From Phenylobacterium sp. (GTDB taxonomy: Bacteria > Pseudomonadota > Alphaproteobacteria > Caulobacterales > Caulobacteraceae): a stretch of DNA of 64,000 nucleotides. Below, one piece after another: positions 7,224 through 20,245 of this stretch. The DNA lies in assembly GCF_016124325.1 (NCBI RefSeq), contig NZ_WGNY01000014.1, positions 186,001-250,000 on the forward strand. Direction: 5' to 3'. Positions within the stretch are counted from its first letter, which is position 1; every line of letters starts with the position of its first letter. The position numbers and the translations under genes are program-made. Below the pieces are notes generated by a model. The model saw only the letters and a program-made list of their open reading frames with translations, made no database searches and was not told where the DNA came from.

Positions 7224-9104
7224 TTAATCGGCGGCGAGCCTGACCAGCACGGTTCCCTCGCTCACCTGGGCGCCCAACTCGGCCGTCAGTTCCTCGATCG
7301 TCCCGTCGAAGGGGGCGGCGAGCGCGTGCTCCATCTTCATGGCTTCCAGGGTCAGCAGGGCCTGGCCCTTGGCCACCTTGTCGCCGGCCTTCACCGCGAC
7401 CCCGGTGATCTTGCCGGGCATGGGCGCGCGGATCTGGCCGTCGCCGGCGGTCTCGGCGTCGGCGACCGGCGGGTGGTCGCGGAAGACGAAGGCCTCGCCG
7501 CTCTCGAACACCACCACTTCCTCGTCGCTTTCCACATGGAGGCCGCGCGTGGGCTCCAGCGCCAGATCGGCTTCGACCGGCGCTTCGCCCAGGAACAGCC
7601 GCGTCGTGGTCACTGGCGGCGCGTTCAGGCGGAAGCCCTTCAGGTCGACCCACGGCGTGGGCTCGTACTCGCGGCGCTCCACCACCTCGCGGAACGCCCA
7701 GCCGGCGGTGGCCAGCGCCTCGGGCGAGGGCTCGGCCGGCGCGGTCAGGGTCTCCAGTTCGCGGCCGATCAAGCCCGTGTCGACGGCGCCGGCGATGAAG
7801 TCCGGGCTCTCCAGGCAGCGGACCAGGAACGCCGCGTTGGTCTTCACAGGGAAGACCTCCGTTTCGGCGCAGGCCTCGGCGAGGTCGGCGATCGCCTGCT
7901 CGCGGGTGGGCGCATGCGCGATCAGCTTGGCGATCATCGGATCGTAGAAGGGCGTGATCGTGTCGCCGGTGTCGACGCCGGCGTCGACCCGCACATTGCC
8001 GGGCAGGACGAAGGCTTCCAGCCGACCGGTCGAGGGCAGGAACCCGGTGGCCGGGTTCTCGGCGTAGAGGCGCGCCTCCACGGCGTGGCCGTTCAGCCGG
8101 ATCTGACCCTGCGCGAGCGGCAGGGCCTCGCCGGCCGCCACGCGGAACTGCCACTCCACGAGGTCGAGGCCGGTCACCATCTCGGTGACGGGATGTTCCA
8201 CCTGCAGGCGGGTGTTCATCTCCATGAACCAGATGCGGTCGCCACGCAGGCCCTCGCTGGCGTCGGCGATGAACTCCACGGTGCCTGCGCCCACATAGCC
8301 CACGGCCTTCGCCGCCTTGACGGCGGCCTCGGTGACGGCGGCGCGCGCCTGGTCCGACATACCGGGGGCCGGGGCCTCCTCGATCACCTTCTGGTGGCGG
8401 CGCTGCAGCGAGCAGTCGCGCTCGAACAGGTGGACGACGTCGCCGTGGCTGTCGCCGAACACCTGCACCTCGATGTGGCGCGGACGGGTGACGTAGGTCT
8501 CCAGCAGCACCCGGTCGTCGCCGAAGCTGGCCGCGGCCTCGCGCTTGGCGGCCGCCAGGGCCGCGGCGAACTCGGCCTCGGAGTCCACCCGGCGCATGCC
8601 CTTGCCGCCGCCGCCGGCCACGGCCTTGATCAGCACCGGATAGCCGATGCGCGCGGCCTCCCTGGCCAGGGTCGCCTCGGCCTGGTCCTCGCCCAGGTAG
8701 CCGGGCGTCACCGGCACGCCGGCTTTCTGCATTAGCGCCTTGGCGGCGTCCTTCAGGCCCATGGCGCGGATCGCCGCGGGCGGCGGGCCGATCCAGATCA
8801 GGCCCGCGGCGGCCACCGACTCGGCGAAGTCGGCGTTCTCGGAGAGGAAGCCGTAACCCGGATGGATCGCCTCGGCGCCGGCCGCCTTGGCCGCCGCGAT
8901 GATCCTTTCGCCGACGAGGTAGCTTTCGCGGGCCGGGGCGGGGCCGATCAGCACGGCCTTGTCGGCCTCGCGCACATGGGCGGCGTCGCGGTCGGCCTCG
9001 GAGAACACGGCGACGGTCTCGATCCCCAGCCGGCGGGCGGTGGCGAAGACGCGGCGGGCGATCTCACCCCGGTTGGCGACGAGGACGGACTTGAGCATGG
9101 TCAT
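7224..9104 (-). CDS. mccA: methylcrotonyl-CoA carboxylase alpha (biotin) subunit
   Basis: This is the biotin-carrying subunit of an acyl-CoA carboxylase, 626 residues. The biotin carboxylase region (1-445) has the start MLKSVLVANRGEIARRV, the ATP-grasp glycine loop KAVAGGGGKGMR and the EMNTRLQVEHPVTE signature. The C-terminal carrier domain has the EAMKMEH motif, with the biotinylated lysine at about 590. An internal ATG two codons later is an alternative start. It begins 5 bp after the beta subunit stop. In leucine breakdown the complex turns 3-methylcrotonyl-CoA into 3-methylglutaconyl-CoA. Geranyl-CoA carboxylase is the main alternative. Confidence 0.9.
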   Translation of the reverse strand: MTMLKSVLVANRGEIARRVFATARRLGIETVAVFSEADRDAAHVREADKAVLIGPAPARESYLVGERIIAAAKAAGAEAIHPGYGFLSENADFAESVAAAGLIWIGPPPAAIRAMGLKDAAKALMQKAGVPVTPGYLGEDQAEATLAREAARIGYPVLIKAVAGGGGKGMRRVDSEAEFAAALAAAKREAAASFGDDRVLLETYVTRPRHIEVQVFGDSHGDVVHLFERDCSLQRRHQKVIEEAPAPGMSDQARAAVTEAAVKAAKAVGYVGAGTVEFIADASEGLRGDRIWFMEMNTRLQVEHPVTEMVTGLDLVEWQFRVAAGEALPLAQGQIRLNGHAVEARLYAENPATGFLPSTGRLEAFVLPGNVRVDAGVDTGDTITPFYDPMIAKLIAHAPTREQAIADLAEACAETEVFPVKTNAAFLVRCLESPDFIAGAVDTGLIGRELETLTAPAEPSPEALATAGWAFREVVERREYEPTPWVDLKGFRLNAPPVTTTRLFLGEAPVEADLALEPTRGLHVESDEEVVVFESGEAFVFRDHPPVADAETAGDGQIRAPMPGKITGVAVKAGDKVAKGQALLTLEAMKMEHALAAPFDGTIEELTAELGAQVSEGTVLVRLAAD

Positions 9105-9109
9105 CCGTC

Positions 9110-10702
<1,593 letters not shown>

Positions 10703-10710
10703 GCCGCGCC

Positions 10711-12366
<1,656 letters not shown>

Positions 12367-12453
12367 CCTGCGTCCTCCCGGGTGTTCTCGTTGACAGGGA
12401 GATGACCACCTTTGGCGGTCGATCTCCAGCCTTCCCCGTGGCACAGAGGCGCC

Positions 12454-13605
12454 GTGAACACCGAGACTTTCCCTGAGATCCGCGAGGCGGTGCGCAAGCT
12501 GTGCGCGCGCTTTCCCGGCCAGTACTGGCGCGAGCTGGACCGCGAGCGGGCTTATCCCACCGCCTTCGTCCAGGCCCTGACCGAGGCGGGCTTCCTGTCG
12601 GTGCTGATTCCGGAGGAGTTCGGCGGCTCGGGCCTCGGCCTGGGCGCGGCGACCGCGGTGCTGGAGGAGATCCACCGCTCGGGCTGCAACGGCGGCGCCT
12701 GCCACGCCCAGATGTACACCATGGGCACGGTGCTGCGGCATGGCACGCCCGCCCAGAAGGAAGCCTACCTGCCCAAGGTGGCCTCGGGCGAACTGCGCCT
12801 GCAGGCCTTCGGCGTCACCGAACCCGACGCGGGCACCGACACCACCCGCATCACCACCTTCGCGAAGAAGGTCGGCGACAAGTACGTCGTGAACGGCCGC
12901 AAGCTGTGGATCAGCCGGGCCGAGCACTCCGACCTGATGGTGCTCCTCTGCCGGACCAGCCCGCGCGACGAAGCGAAGACGTCCGCCGGCATGAGCGTCC
13001 TGCTCGTCGACATGCGCGAGGCCGTCGGCAGGGGCCTGACCATCCGGCCCGTGCGCACCATGCTGAACCACGCCACCACCGAGCTGACCTTCGACGACCT
13101 GGAGGTCCCGGCCGAGAACCTGGTCGGCGAGGAGGGCAAAGGCTTCCGCTACATCCTCGACGGCATGAACGCCGAGCGCATCCTGATCGCCTCGGAGTGC
13201 ATCGGCGACGCGCGCTTCTTCATCGATCGGGCCAGCCAGTACGCCAAGGACCGCGTCGTGTTCGGCCGCCCGATCGGCGAGAACCAGGGCGTCCAATTTC
13301 CGTTGGCCCGGGCCTATGTCCAGATGACCCAGGCGAGCCTGATGGTCGATCGCGCCGCGTCGCTGTTCGAGGCGGGCGAGCCGTGCGGCACCGAGGCCAA
13401 CATGGCCAAGCTCACGGCCTCGGAGGCCAGTTGGTTCGCCGCCGACATGTGCCTGCAGACCCACGGCGGCTTCGGCTTCGCCGAGGAGTACGACATCGAG
13501 CGCAAGTTCCGCGAGACGCGGCTCTACCAGGTGGCGCCGATCTCCACGAACCTGATCCTCAGCCACGTCGCCACCCACGTGCTGGGCCAGCCCAAGAGCT
13601 TCTGA
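12454..13605 (+). CDS. acyl-CoA dehydrogenase, isovaleryl-CoA type candidate
   Basis: This FAD-dependent acyl-CoA dehydrogenase has 383 residues from a GTG preceded by AGAGG. Family motifs include [13 protein letters not shown] (FAD/substrate loop, 118-130) and [20 protein letters not shown] near the end. At the usual YEGT position of short/medium-chain enzymes the sequence reads YQVAPIS, so the normal catalytic Glu is absent. A Glu is present at about 241 (GMNAERI), the place used by isovaleryl-CoA and long-chain dehydrogenases. It diverges from the acyl-CoA synthetase across 87 bp and overlaps the hydratase start. The context favours isovaleryl-CoA; citronellyl-CoA or another branched substrate is possible. 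Confidence 0.88.
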   Translation: MNTETFPEIREAVRKLCARFPGQYWRELDRERAYPTAFVQALTEAGFLSVLIPEEFGGSGLGLGAATAVLEEIHRSGCNGGACHAQMYTMGTVLRHGTPAQKEAYLPKVASGELRLQAFGVTEPDAGTDTTRITTFAKKVGDKYVVNGRKLWISRAEHSDLMVLLCRTSPRDEAKTSAGMSVLLVDMREAVGRGLTIRPVRTMLNHATTELTFDDLEVPAENLVGEEGKGFRYILDGMNAERILIASECIGDARFFIDRASQYAKDRVVFGRPIGENQGVQFPLARAYVQMTQASLMVDRAASLFEAGEPCGTEANMAKLTASEASWFAADMCLQTHGGFGFAEEYDIERKFRETRLYQVAPISTNLILSHVATHVLGQPKSF

Positions 13606-14387
13606 TGATCTACGAGACCATCAAGGTGACCGAGCCGACCGCCGGCCTCGTCGTCATCGCCTTCAACCGGCCGCAAGTGGCCAATGCGCTCTCCACCCAG
13701 ATGGGCCGCGACCTGCTGGACGTGTGGAGCAAGCTCAGAGCCGACGAGGCGCTGCGCTGCGTGATCCTGCGTGGCGAGGGCAAGCACTTCCAGGCCGGGG
13801 CCGACCTCAAGGAACGCAACGGCATGAGCGACGAGGCCTGGGCCGAGCAGCATCGGCTGTTCGAGGCCATGATCCGCGCCCAGCTCGCCTGTCCGGTCCC
13901 GGTGATCGCGGCCGTCCAGGGCGCGGCCATGGGCGGGGGCTGCGAGATGACCCTGGCCTGCGACTTCGCCTACGCCGCCGAGGGCGCGCGGTTCGGCCTG
14001 CCCGAGGCGGGCCTGGGCATCCTGCCGGGCCTGGGCGGAACCCAGCTGCTCACCCGTGCGGTCGGACCCCGCCGGGCCATCGAACTCCTGACCACAGCGG
14101 CGCCCTTCAGCGCCGAGCAGGCCCGCGACTGGGGCCTCGTCAGCGACGTCGTTGCGCCCGAACGGCTGATGGACACGGTGACCGCCGTCGCCGCCCAGAT
14201 CGCCAGCCGGGCGCCGCTCTCGGTGCGCGGGGCCAAGCGCGTGGTCCACGGCGGCCTGGACCTGGAGCTGAAGCAGGCGATGGACCTGGAGCTCACGGTC
14301 TACAATCACCTGTTCACCACCGAGGACCGCCGCGAGGGCGTCGCCAGCTTCAACGAGAAGCGGACGCCGGCGTTCGAGGGCCGGTAG
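13605..14387 (+). CDS. enoyl-CoA hydratase/methylglutaconyl-CoA hydratase candidate
   Basis: This crotonase-fold hydratase has 260 residues. The oxyanion-hole segments QAGADLKE and [14 protein letters not shown] are present. Both catalytic glutamates are kept: one in GGGCEM, the second in [16 protein letters not shown]. So it is a true hydratase rather than a mere isomerase. Its ATG shares one base with the stop of the dehydrogenase (TGATG), giving tight coupling. With the carboxylase encoded divergently, hydration of 3-methylglutaconyl-CoA is the natural role. It ends 4 bp from the convergent amidohydrolase. Confidence 0.88.
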   Translation: MIYETIKVTEPTAGLVVIAFNRPQVANALSTQMGRDLLDVWSKLRADEALRCVILRGEGKHFQAGADLKERNGMSDEAWAEQHRLFEAMIRAQLACPVPVIAAVQGAAMGGGCEMTLACDFAYAAEGARFGLPEAGLGILPGLGGTQLLTRAVGPRRAIELLTTAAPFSAEQARDWGLVSDVVAPERLMDTVTAVAAQIASRAPLSVRGAKRVVHGGLDLELKQAMDLELTVYNHLFTTEDRREGVASFNEKRTPAFEGR

Positions 14388-14391
14388 GCGC

Positions 14392-15831
14392 TCAGCCGCC
14401 CTGGGCCGCGAGCCCGGCCATCAGGTTCGTCTCGGTGCGTTCGAGCGGCGGATTGGCCGCGCCGGCGCGCAGCGCCTGCAGGTCGTCGCGCGACAGTAGC
14501 CGCCCGTCGGCCACCACCGCGTCCGGCGACCCCGCCAGGGTTGCGTCGGACAGCGGATCGCCGTCCACCAGGATCAGGTCCGCGCGATAGCCTGGCGCGA
14601 CGCGCCCCACGCGGTCGCTCTCGTGCAGCGCCCGAGCGGGGTTCCAGGTGGCGGCCTGCAGCGCCTGGTAGGGCGTGAGCCCGGACTCGGTCAGCAGACG
14701 CAACTCGGTGATTTCGGAATCGCCGGGGACGTTGCTGAAGATGCCGGCGTCGGTGCCGGTGACCATCAGGACGCCCTCTTCCTGGAAGATCTTGGTCGCG
14801 CGCTTGTAGAAGTCCATGTAGCGCCGCGCCGAGGCCACGTCCTCGTTGGACCAGCGATCGTACTCGGCCTTCAGCATCGGCACGATGAAGGGGTTCAGCA
14901 GCTCCACGCCCGGACGGTGCAGATATTCGCCCTTGGTCTCGGCCGCCCGCATCAGGCCGTAGAAGGCGAGCAGGGTCGGGTCGACCGGAACGCCCGCCGC
15001 GGCGATCTCCTTGGCGAGGGCGCGGGCCTTGTCCTCATCGAGCTCATTGCGCAGGCCGTGCCAGACGACCGATTCCATGTGCTCCATGGTCACGTAGTGA
15101 TCGTCGAGCAGTTCCTCGAACTTGATGTTGAAGGGTTTGTCGCGCGGCATGCCGGGTTCGCGGACGCCTTCGACGGGATGGCCCATGATGGTCATGCCCA
15201 GCTGCTGGGCCTCCTCCCGGATCGCGTCGTAGGCCCCGCGCGAGAGGTTCGAATAGACCTTCAGCCGCCGGAACCCCATGGCGTACTGCTTCCGCACCGC
15301 CTTGCGGGCCTCCTCGGGCGTGTCGACGAGCATGTGGTTGATCTGCTCGTTCGGCCCGTGGCCGTTCAGGATCGGGCCGGTGGTGATCAGCCGCGGTCCG
15401 ATCAGGTCCCCGGCCGCGATCCGGTCGCGGATCGCCAGGTGGAACGGCATGCCCGATGCGTTGCGGATGGTGGTGATCCCGCGCGCCAGATAGCCGCCGA
15501 GTTCGGCCTCGTCCCAGATGTGGACGTGCATGTCCACGAGGCCGGGCATCAGGGTCCGGCCACGGCCTTCCACGACGGTGGCGCCGGCCGGCGCAGCCAC
15601 CTCCTCCCCCATTGCGGCGACCAGGCCATCGCGCACCAGAACCGACATGTGTTCGCGAACCGTGGGCTCCGACCCGCTGAAGTCGACCACGCGCGCGTCG
15701 CGGATGAGCAGGGGGGGCGCGGGCTCGGCCTGCGCGGTCGACAGGACGCCGAGGGCGAATGCTGCGCCGGCGGCGAAGCGCGCGAGCGCTCGCTTGAGAC
15801 AGGACCTTCCGGCCCGATGAGATTGTATCAT
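14392..15831 (-). CDS. secreted metal-dependent amidohydrolase
   Basis: This exported amidohydrolase of the imidazolonepropionase/prolidase-like group has 479 residues. A Sec signal peptide (residues 1-36, a basic start then FAAGAAFALGVLSTAQA) directs it to the periplasm. The metal-binding HxH lies in VDMHVHIWDEAE, a later histidine in IMGHPVEGV, and the conserved aspartate in TGTDAGIFSNVPG. The small N- and C-terminal beta sandwich pieces (RDARVVDFSG, YRADLILVDGDPL) are complete. Relatives hydrolyse amide bonds in peptides or drug-like molecules; the substrate is unknown. It diverges from glcD with a 92-bp gap. Confidence 0.9.
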   Translation of the reverse strand: MIQSHRAGRSCLKRALARFAAGAAFALGVLSTAQAEPAPPLLIRDARVVDFSGSEPTVREHMSVLVRDGLVAAMGEEVAAPAGATVVEGRGRTLMPGLVDMHVHIWDEAELGGYLARGITTIRNASGMPFHLAIRDRIAAGDLIGPRLITTGPILNGHGPNEQINHMLVDTPEEARKAVRKQYAMGFRRLKVYSNLSRGAYDAIREEAQQLGMTIMGHPVEGVREPGMPRDKPFNIKFEELLDDHYVTMEHMESVVWHGLRNELDEDKARALAKEIAAAGVPVDPTLLAFYGLMRAAETKGEYLHRPGVELLNPFIVPMLKAEYDRWSNEDVASARRYMDFYKRATKIFQEEGVLMVTGTDAGIFSNVPGDSEITELRLLTESGLTPYQALQAATWNPARALHESDRVGRVAPGYRADLILVDGDPLSDATLAGSPDAVVADGRLLSRDDLQALRAGAANPPLERTETNLMAGLAAQGG

Positions 15832-15923
15832 GCCACGAGCTTAACCGTTCGGGCGGCGAAGCAAAACCGGCGTTCGCACGAAACCGCGTCGCACTTTTCC
15901 TCGACCCGCTCTAGCTTCGCCGC

Positions 15924-17411
15924 ATGCGAATGCCCGCGCCCGACGAGACGCTGATTGCCCGCAAGGCCGAGATCTTGCGGGCGCTGAAGCGTATCGTTCC
16001 CGGGGAGGGCGTGGTCGCCGAGCCCGCCGAACTGGTCCCGTTCGAGAGCGACGGGCTTTCGGCCTACCGCCAGACGCCGCTGGCCGTCGTCCTGCCCGAC
16101 ACAACGGCCCAGGTCAGCGAGATCCTGAGGTGGTGCCAGGCCAACGGGGTCAAGGTGGTGCCGCGCGGGGCCGGCACGTCGCTTTCGGGCGGGGCGCTGC
16201 CGCTGGCCGACGGCGTGGTCCTGGGCCTGTCGAAGTTCAACCGGGTGCTGGAGGTGGACTACGCCAACCGCTGCGCGGTGGTTCAGCCGGGTGTCACCAA
16301 CCTGGGGATCACCGCGGCCGTCGAAGCGGCGGGCTTCTATTACGCCCCCGATCCTTCCAGCCAGATCGCCTGCACCATCGGCGGCAACGTCGCCGAGAAT
16401 TCGGGCGGGGTGCACTGCCTGAAGCACGGCCTGACCACCAACAATCTGCTCGGCTGCGAACTGGTGCTGATGACCGGCGAGATCGTGCGCCTGGGCGGCA
16501 AGGCCTTCGACGCGGACGGCTATGATCTCCTGGGCCTCGTCACCGGATCCGAGGGCCTGCTGGGCGTGGTGACCGAGGTCACGGTCCGCATCCTGCCCAA
16601 GCCGGAGATGGCGCGCGCGCTCCTGCTGGGCTTCCCTTCGGTGGAGGCCGCCGGCGCCACGGTCGGCGACATCATCGCCGCAGGGATCATCCCGGCGGGG
16701 CTGGAGATGATGGACAATCCGGCGATCCGCGCGGCCGAGGCGTTCGTCCATGCGGGCTATCCCGTCGAGGCCGAAGCCCTGCTGATCGTCGAACTGGACG
16801 GGCCGGAAGCGGAATGCGCCGAACTGGCGGGCCACGTCCGCGCGCTCGCCGCACAGCGCGGCGCCGACTTCGTGAAGGTGTCGGCCGACGAGGCCGAGCG
16901 GCTGTCGTTCTGGGCTGGGCGCAAGGCGGCCTTCCCGGCCGTGGGCCGCATCGCGCCGGACTACTACTGCATGGACGGCACCATCCCCCGTGGGAAGCTG
17001 CCGCAGGTGCTGACCCGGATCAACGATCTGGCCCGCGAATATGGGCTGGGCGTGGCCAACGTCTTCCATGCCGGCGACGGCAACCTTCACCCGTTGATCC
17101 TCTACGACGCCGAGAAGCCGGGCGAACTGGAGAGGGCCGAAGCCTTCGGCGCCGACATCCTCAAGCTCTGCGTGGCCGTGGGCGGGGTGCTGACCGGCGA
17201 GCACGGCGTGGGCGTGGAGAAGCGCGATCTGATGGGCGAGATGTTCGACGCCACCGACCTCGCCTGCCAGCAGCGGGTGAAGTGCGCGTTCGACCCCGGC
17301 CTGCTGCTCAATCCCGGCAAGGTCTTCCCCACGCTGCATCGCTGCGCCGAACTGGGCCGCATGCACGTGAAAGGCGGCAAGCTGGCGTTCCCGGAGCTGC
17401 CGCGATTCTGA
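15924..17411 (+). CDS. glcD: glycolate oxidase FAD subunit GlcD
   Basis: This FAD-linked subunit of glycolate oxidase has 495 residues. The FAD-binding PCMH domain (about 55-235) contains VVPRGAGTSLSGGALP and IACTIGGNVAENSGGVHC. The C-terminal oxidase domain has the flavin-contact motif VFHAGDGNLHP and GEHGVGVEKRDLM. It oxidises glycolate (or D-lactate) to the keto acid at the membrane and passes electrons to GlcF. It starts the three-gene glcDEF operon and its stop overlaps the glcE ATG (TGATG). D-lactate dehydrogenase is the alternative for GlcD alone; the full DEF trio favours glycolate. Confidence 0.93.
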   Translation: MRMPAPDETLIARKAEILRALKRIVPGEGVVAEPAELVPFESDGLSAYRQTPLAVVLPDTTAQVSEILRWCQANGVKVVPRGAGTSLSGGALPLADGVVLGLSKFNRVLEVDYANRCAVVQPGVTNLGITAAVEAAGFYYAPDPSSQIACTIGGNVAENSGGVHCLKHGLTTNNLLGCELVLMTGEIVRLGGKAFDADGYDLLGLVTGSEGLLGVVTEVTVRILPKPEMARALLLGFPSVEAAGATVGDIIAAGIIPAGLEMMDNPAIRAAEAFVHAGYPVEAEALLIVELDGPEAECAELAGHVRALAAQRGADFVKVSADEAERLSFWAGRKAAFPAVGRIAPDYYCMDGTIPRGKLPQVLTRINDLAREYGLGVANVFHAGDGNLHPLILYDAEKPGELERAEAFGADILKLCVAVGGVLTGEHGVGVEKRDLMGEMFDATDLACQQRVKCAFDPGLLLNPGKVFPTLHRCAELGRMHVKGGKLAFPELPRF

Positions 17412-18583
17412 TGCTGGACGAGGCGATCCGCCCTCTGGAGCCCGCGAGCGCCGACGAGATCGTCGCCGCCATCGCCGAGGCCGGCGCGGCCGCGCGCCGC
17501 ATCGAGGTGGTGGGCGGGGCCACCAAGCGGTCCGTCGGATCGACCGAGCCCGTCGACGTCGTGCTCTCCACGCAGCGGCTGGACCGCATTGTCGACTACT
17601 CGCCCGACGAACTCACCCTGACGGCCCAGGCCGGGGCGCGGATCGCCGACCTTGAGCGGCTGGTCGCGGGGCATGGGCAGATGCTGGCGTTCGAGCCGCC
17701 TCGCTGGACGCGGCTCCTGTCGGCGCGGGGCGAACCCACCCTGGGCGGGGTGATCTCGGCGAACCTGTCGGGCCCGCGCCGCATCCGCGCCGGCGCCGCG
17801 CGCGACCACTTCCTGGGCTTCGAGGGCGTCTCCGGTCGGGGCGAGCGGTTCAAGGCCGGCGGGCGGGTGGTGAAGAACGTCACCGGCTACGACCTGATGA
17901 AGCTGATGGCCGGGTCGTGGGGCACGCTGGCGATCCTCACAGAGCTCACGATCAAGGTGCTGCCGGCGGCGCGGGCCGAGACCACCCTGCTGCTCTTCGG
18001 CCTGGCCGACGTGCGCGCGCACGAGGCGATGCAGGCGGCCATGAACGGCTCGTTCGAGGTCTCGGGCGCGGCGCACCTACCGGGCTTCGCGGCCCACGCC
18101 CCACCGCTGAAGGCCGAGTCGGCGGTCACGGCGTTGCGCCTCGAAGGGTTCGAAGGCTCGGTCGCCGCACGTGCGGACGCCCTGACCACGACGCTCAGCG
18201 GCTTTGGCCGGATCGACCGGCTGGACGGCGACCATAGCCGCGAGTTCTGGATCCAGGTGCGCGAGGTCGAGGCGCTCGCCGGCGATCCCCGACCGCTCTG
18301 GCGCCTCCTGCTGCCGCCGGCCGCAGGCTGGCGCGGACCCCATGGCCTGCCGGGTGACGCCCTCTACGACTGGGCCGGCGGCCTGGCCTGGCTGGCGAGC
18401 GAGGAGCCCGCCGAGAAGGTGCGCCGCGTCGTCCGCGACCTGGGCGGCCACGCCGTCTGCCTGCGGGGCGGCGACGCCTTCGGCCCGCGCGAAGGCCCGC
18501 TGGCTGGGCTCCAGGCGCGGGTCAAGGCCGCCTTCGACCCCCTGGGCGTGCTCAACCCCGGCCGCATGGAGGCGACGCCGTGA
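17411..18583 (+). CDS. glcE: glycolate oxidase FAD-binding subunit GlcE
   Basis: This second FAD-binding subunit of glycolate oxidase has 390 residues. It is shorter than GlcD and has a PCMH domain of the GlcE kind: VVGGATKRSVGS replaces the usual PRGxGTS, and RVVKNVTGYDLMKLMAGSWGT is the typical GlcE signature (about 155-175). The C-terminus ends with the family motif DPLGVLNPGRM. Both ends overlap neighbours (TGATG with glcD, GTGA with glcF), which fixes the start and shows coupling. Confidence 0.93.
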   Translation: MLDEAIRPLEPASADEIVAAIAEAGAAARRIEVVGGATKRSVGSTEPVDVVLSTQRLDRIVDYSPDELTLTAQAGARIADLERLVAGHGQMLAFEPPRWTRLLSARGEPTLGGVISANLSGPRRIRAGAARDHFLGFEGVSGRGERFKAGGRVVKNVTGYDLMKLMAGSWGTLAILTELTIKVLPAARAETTLLLFGLADVRAHEAMQAAMNGSFEVSGAAHLPGFAAHAPPLKAESAVTALRLEGFEGSVAARADALTTTLSGFGRIDRLDGDHSREFWIQVREVEALAGDPRPLWRLLLPPAAGWRGPHGLPGDALYDWAGGLAWLASEEPAEKVRRVVRDLGGHAVCLRGGDAFGPREGPLAGLQARVKAAFDPLGVLNPGRMEATP

Positions 18584-19872
18584 GGACCGCCTTCACGCCC
18601 GAACAGCTCGCCGACCCTGAGGTGGCCGACAGCGAGGCCGCCATCCGCAAATGCGTCCACTGCGGCTTCTGCACGGCGACCTGTCCCACCTACGTCCTGC
18701 TCGGCGACGAGCGCGACAGCCCCCGTGGCCGCATCGAGCTGATCCGCGACATGCTGGAGAAGGGCGGCGCGCCGCCGCCCGGCACGGTGACGCACGTCGA
18801 CCGCTGCCTGTCGTGCCTGGCCTGCACCACCACCTGCCCGTCCGGCGTGGACTACGCCCAGCTCATCGACCACGCCCGCGCCCATATCGAGGAGCATCAC
18901 GTCAGGCCCTGGCCCGAGCGCCTGCTGCGGGCCGCGCTGGCGGCGATCCTGCCTCACCGGCGGCGGCTGGCGGCGGCGCTGTCCCTGGGCCGGCTCGCCC
19001 GGCCGCTGGAGCCGCTGCTGCGCGGTCTGAAGCTGGCGCCCCTGGCGGCCATGCTGCGCCTGGTCCCGCCGCGCGCCGGGGCGGCCCCTGCCGCGCCGCC
19101 GGCGCCCCAAGGCGCCACGCGAGGCCGGGTGATCCTGTTGCAGGGCTGCGTGGAGCCCGTGGCCGCGCCGGAGGTCCGGGCCGCGGCCATGCGCCTGCTC
19201 GTCCGCGCCGGCTTCGAGGTGGTCCTGGCCGAAGGCGAGGGATGCTGCGGGGCGCTCTCCGAGCACCTGGGCCGCCGCGGCGAGGCCCAGGCCATGGCGC
19301 GGGCCAACCTCGCCGCCTGGGAGCGCGCCGGCGAGGCCGTCGCCATCGTCGCCACCGCCGCGGGCTGTGGAACCATGCTCAAGGGCTACGGCGGCCTGCT
19401 CGGTCCGCCGGGCGCCGCCGCCGCCGGACAGGCCCGCGACATCCTGGAGTTCATCGCCGAGGTCGGCCTGCCGCCGGTGACGCTCGCGCCGGGGCTCGCC
19501 GTGGCCTATCACGCCGCCTGCTCGCTGCAGCACGGACAGCAGATCAAGACCGCGCCCCCGCGCCTGCTGGCCCAGGCCGGGTTCGAGGTGCGGCCGGTCT
19601 CCGAGGGCCATCTCTGCTGCGGCTCGGCCGGGGTCTACAACATCCTGCAGCCCGAACTCGCCACCCGCCTTCGTGACCGCAAGGCCGCCAATATCGCGGC
19701 GACGAAGGCCGTGGTCGTCGCGGCCGGGAACGTCGGTTGCATGGCTCAGCTCGCGCCGGTTCTGGACCAGCCGGTGGTCCATCCGGTGGAGCTTCTCGAC
19801 TGGGCGACGGGCGGGCCCCGGCCGGTTGCGCTCGTTCGCCTGTCGGGGGAGCAACTCAGGGCTGCTACTTAG
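18580..19872 (+). CDS. glcF: glycolate oxidase iron-sulfur subunit GlcF
   Basis: This electron-transfer subunit of glycolate oxidase has 430 residues. Two 4Fe-4S sites are seen: Cys25/28/31/35 in KCVHCGFCTATCP and Cys76/79/82/86 in RCLSCLACTTTCP. Two CCG cysteine-rich domains follow (GEGCCGALSEHLGR and HLCCGSAGVYNI), which bind further clusters or quinone-side cofactors. An Ala/Pro-rich linker lies around 160-180. The GTG start overlaps the glcE stop. It carries electrons from GlcDE to the quinone pool. Confidence 0.94.
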   Translation: MRTAFTPEQLADPEVADSEAAIRKCVHCGFCTATCPTYVLLGDERDSPRGRIELIRDMLEKGGAPPPGTVTHVDRCLSCLACTTTCPSGVDYAQLIDHARAHIEEHHVRPWPERLLRAALAAILPHRRRLAAALSLGRLARPLEPLLRGLKLAPLAAMLRLVPPRAGAAPAAPPAPQGATRGRVILLQGCVEPVAAPEVRAAAMRLLVRAGFEVVLAEGEGCCGALSEHLGRRGEAQAMARANLAAWERAGEAVAIVATAAGCGTMLKGYGGLLGPPGAAAAGQARDILEFIAEVGLPPVTLAPGLAVAYHAACSLQHGQQIKTAPPRLLAQAGFEVRPVSEGHLCCGSAGVYNILQPELATRLRDRKAANIAATKAVVVAAGNVGCMAQLAPVLDQPVVHPVELLDWATGGPRPVALVRLSGEQLRAAT

Positions 19873-19939
19873 GCGTCCGTACCGGATTGGTCGCGGTGCG
19901 AAGTTAAGTCAGGCTTCTCCACGGCAAGGAGAATCCGCC

Positions 19940-20245
19940 GTGTTCAACATCGAACTGCAGCCCGAAGTGTTCCTGACAGCATTTGGCGCCTACGGCCTGA
20001 TCCTGGTGGCGACGCTGATCTGGACCCGCGGCCGCTTCGGTTCAGGCGGCCTCGACGAAGCCCGGCCAGGTGGACATGTACTTCACGAAGGCGGGACCGA
20101 GGCCCTCGTTCGCCAGATACTCGGCGGTGACGGGCAAAGCCACCGGCTTGAACGCCGGATCGCGGGCGCGTTCCGCAAAGTCGTGGTGCAGGATCGCCGC
20201 GCGGCCGATGAGGACGTAGTCCGCACCCTCGCGGAGCATCTGTGA
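19940..20245 (+). CDS. possible small single-pass membrane protein, CcmD-like start
   Basis: This open frame starts at a GTG with an AAGGAG motif about 10 nt upstream and encodes 101 residues. Residues 1-33 look like a real small membrane protein: a short acidic/Pro start, then one hydrophobic helix (FGAYGLILVATLIWTRGR), reminiscent of CcmD-type haem exporter peptides. From about residue 34 the frame runs antisense through the end of the convergent flavin oxidoreductase gene. It may be a gene whose natural 3' end was lost at this junction, or a chance frame. The function is unknown. Confidence 0.35.
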   Translation: MFNIELQPEVFLTAFGAYGLILVATLIWTRGRFGSGGLDEARPGGHVLHEGGTEALVRQILGGDGQSHRLERRIAGAFRKVVVQDRRAADEDVVRTLAEHL

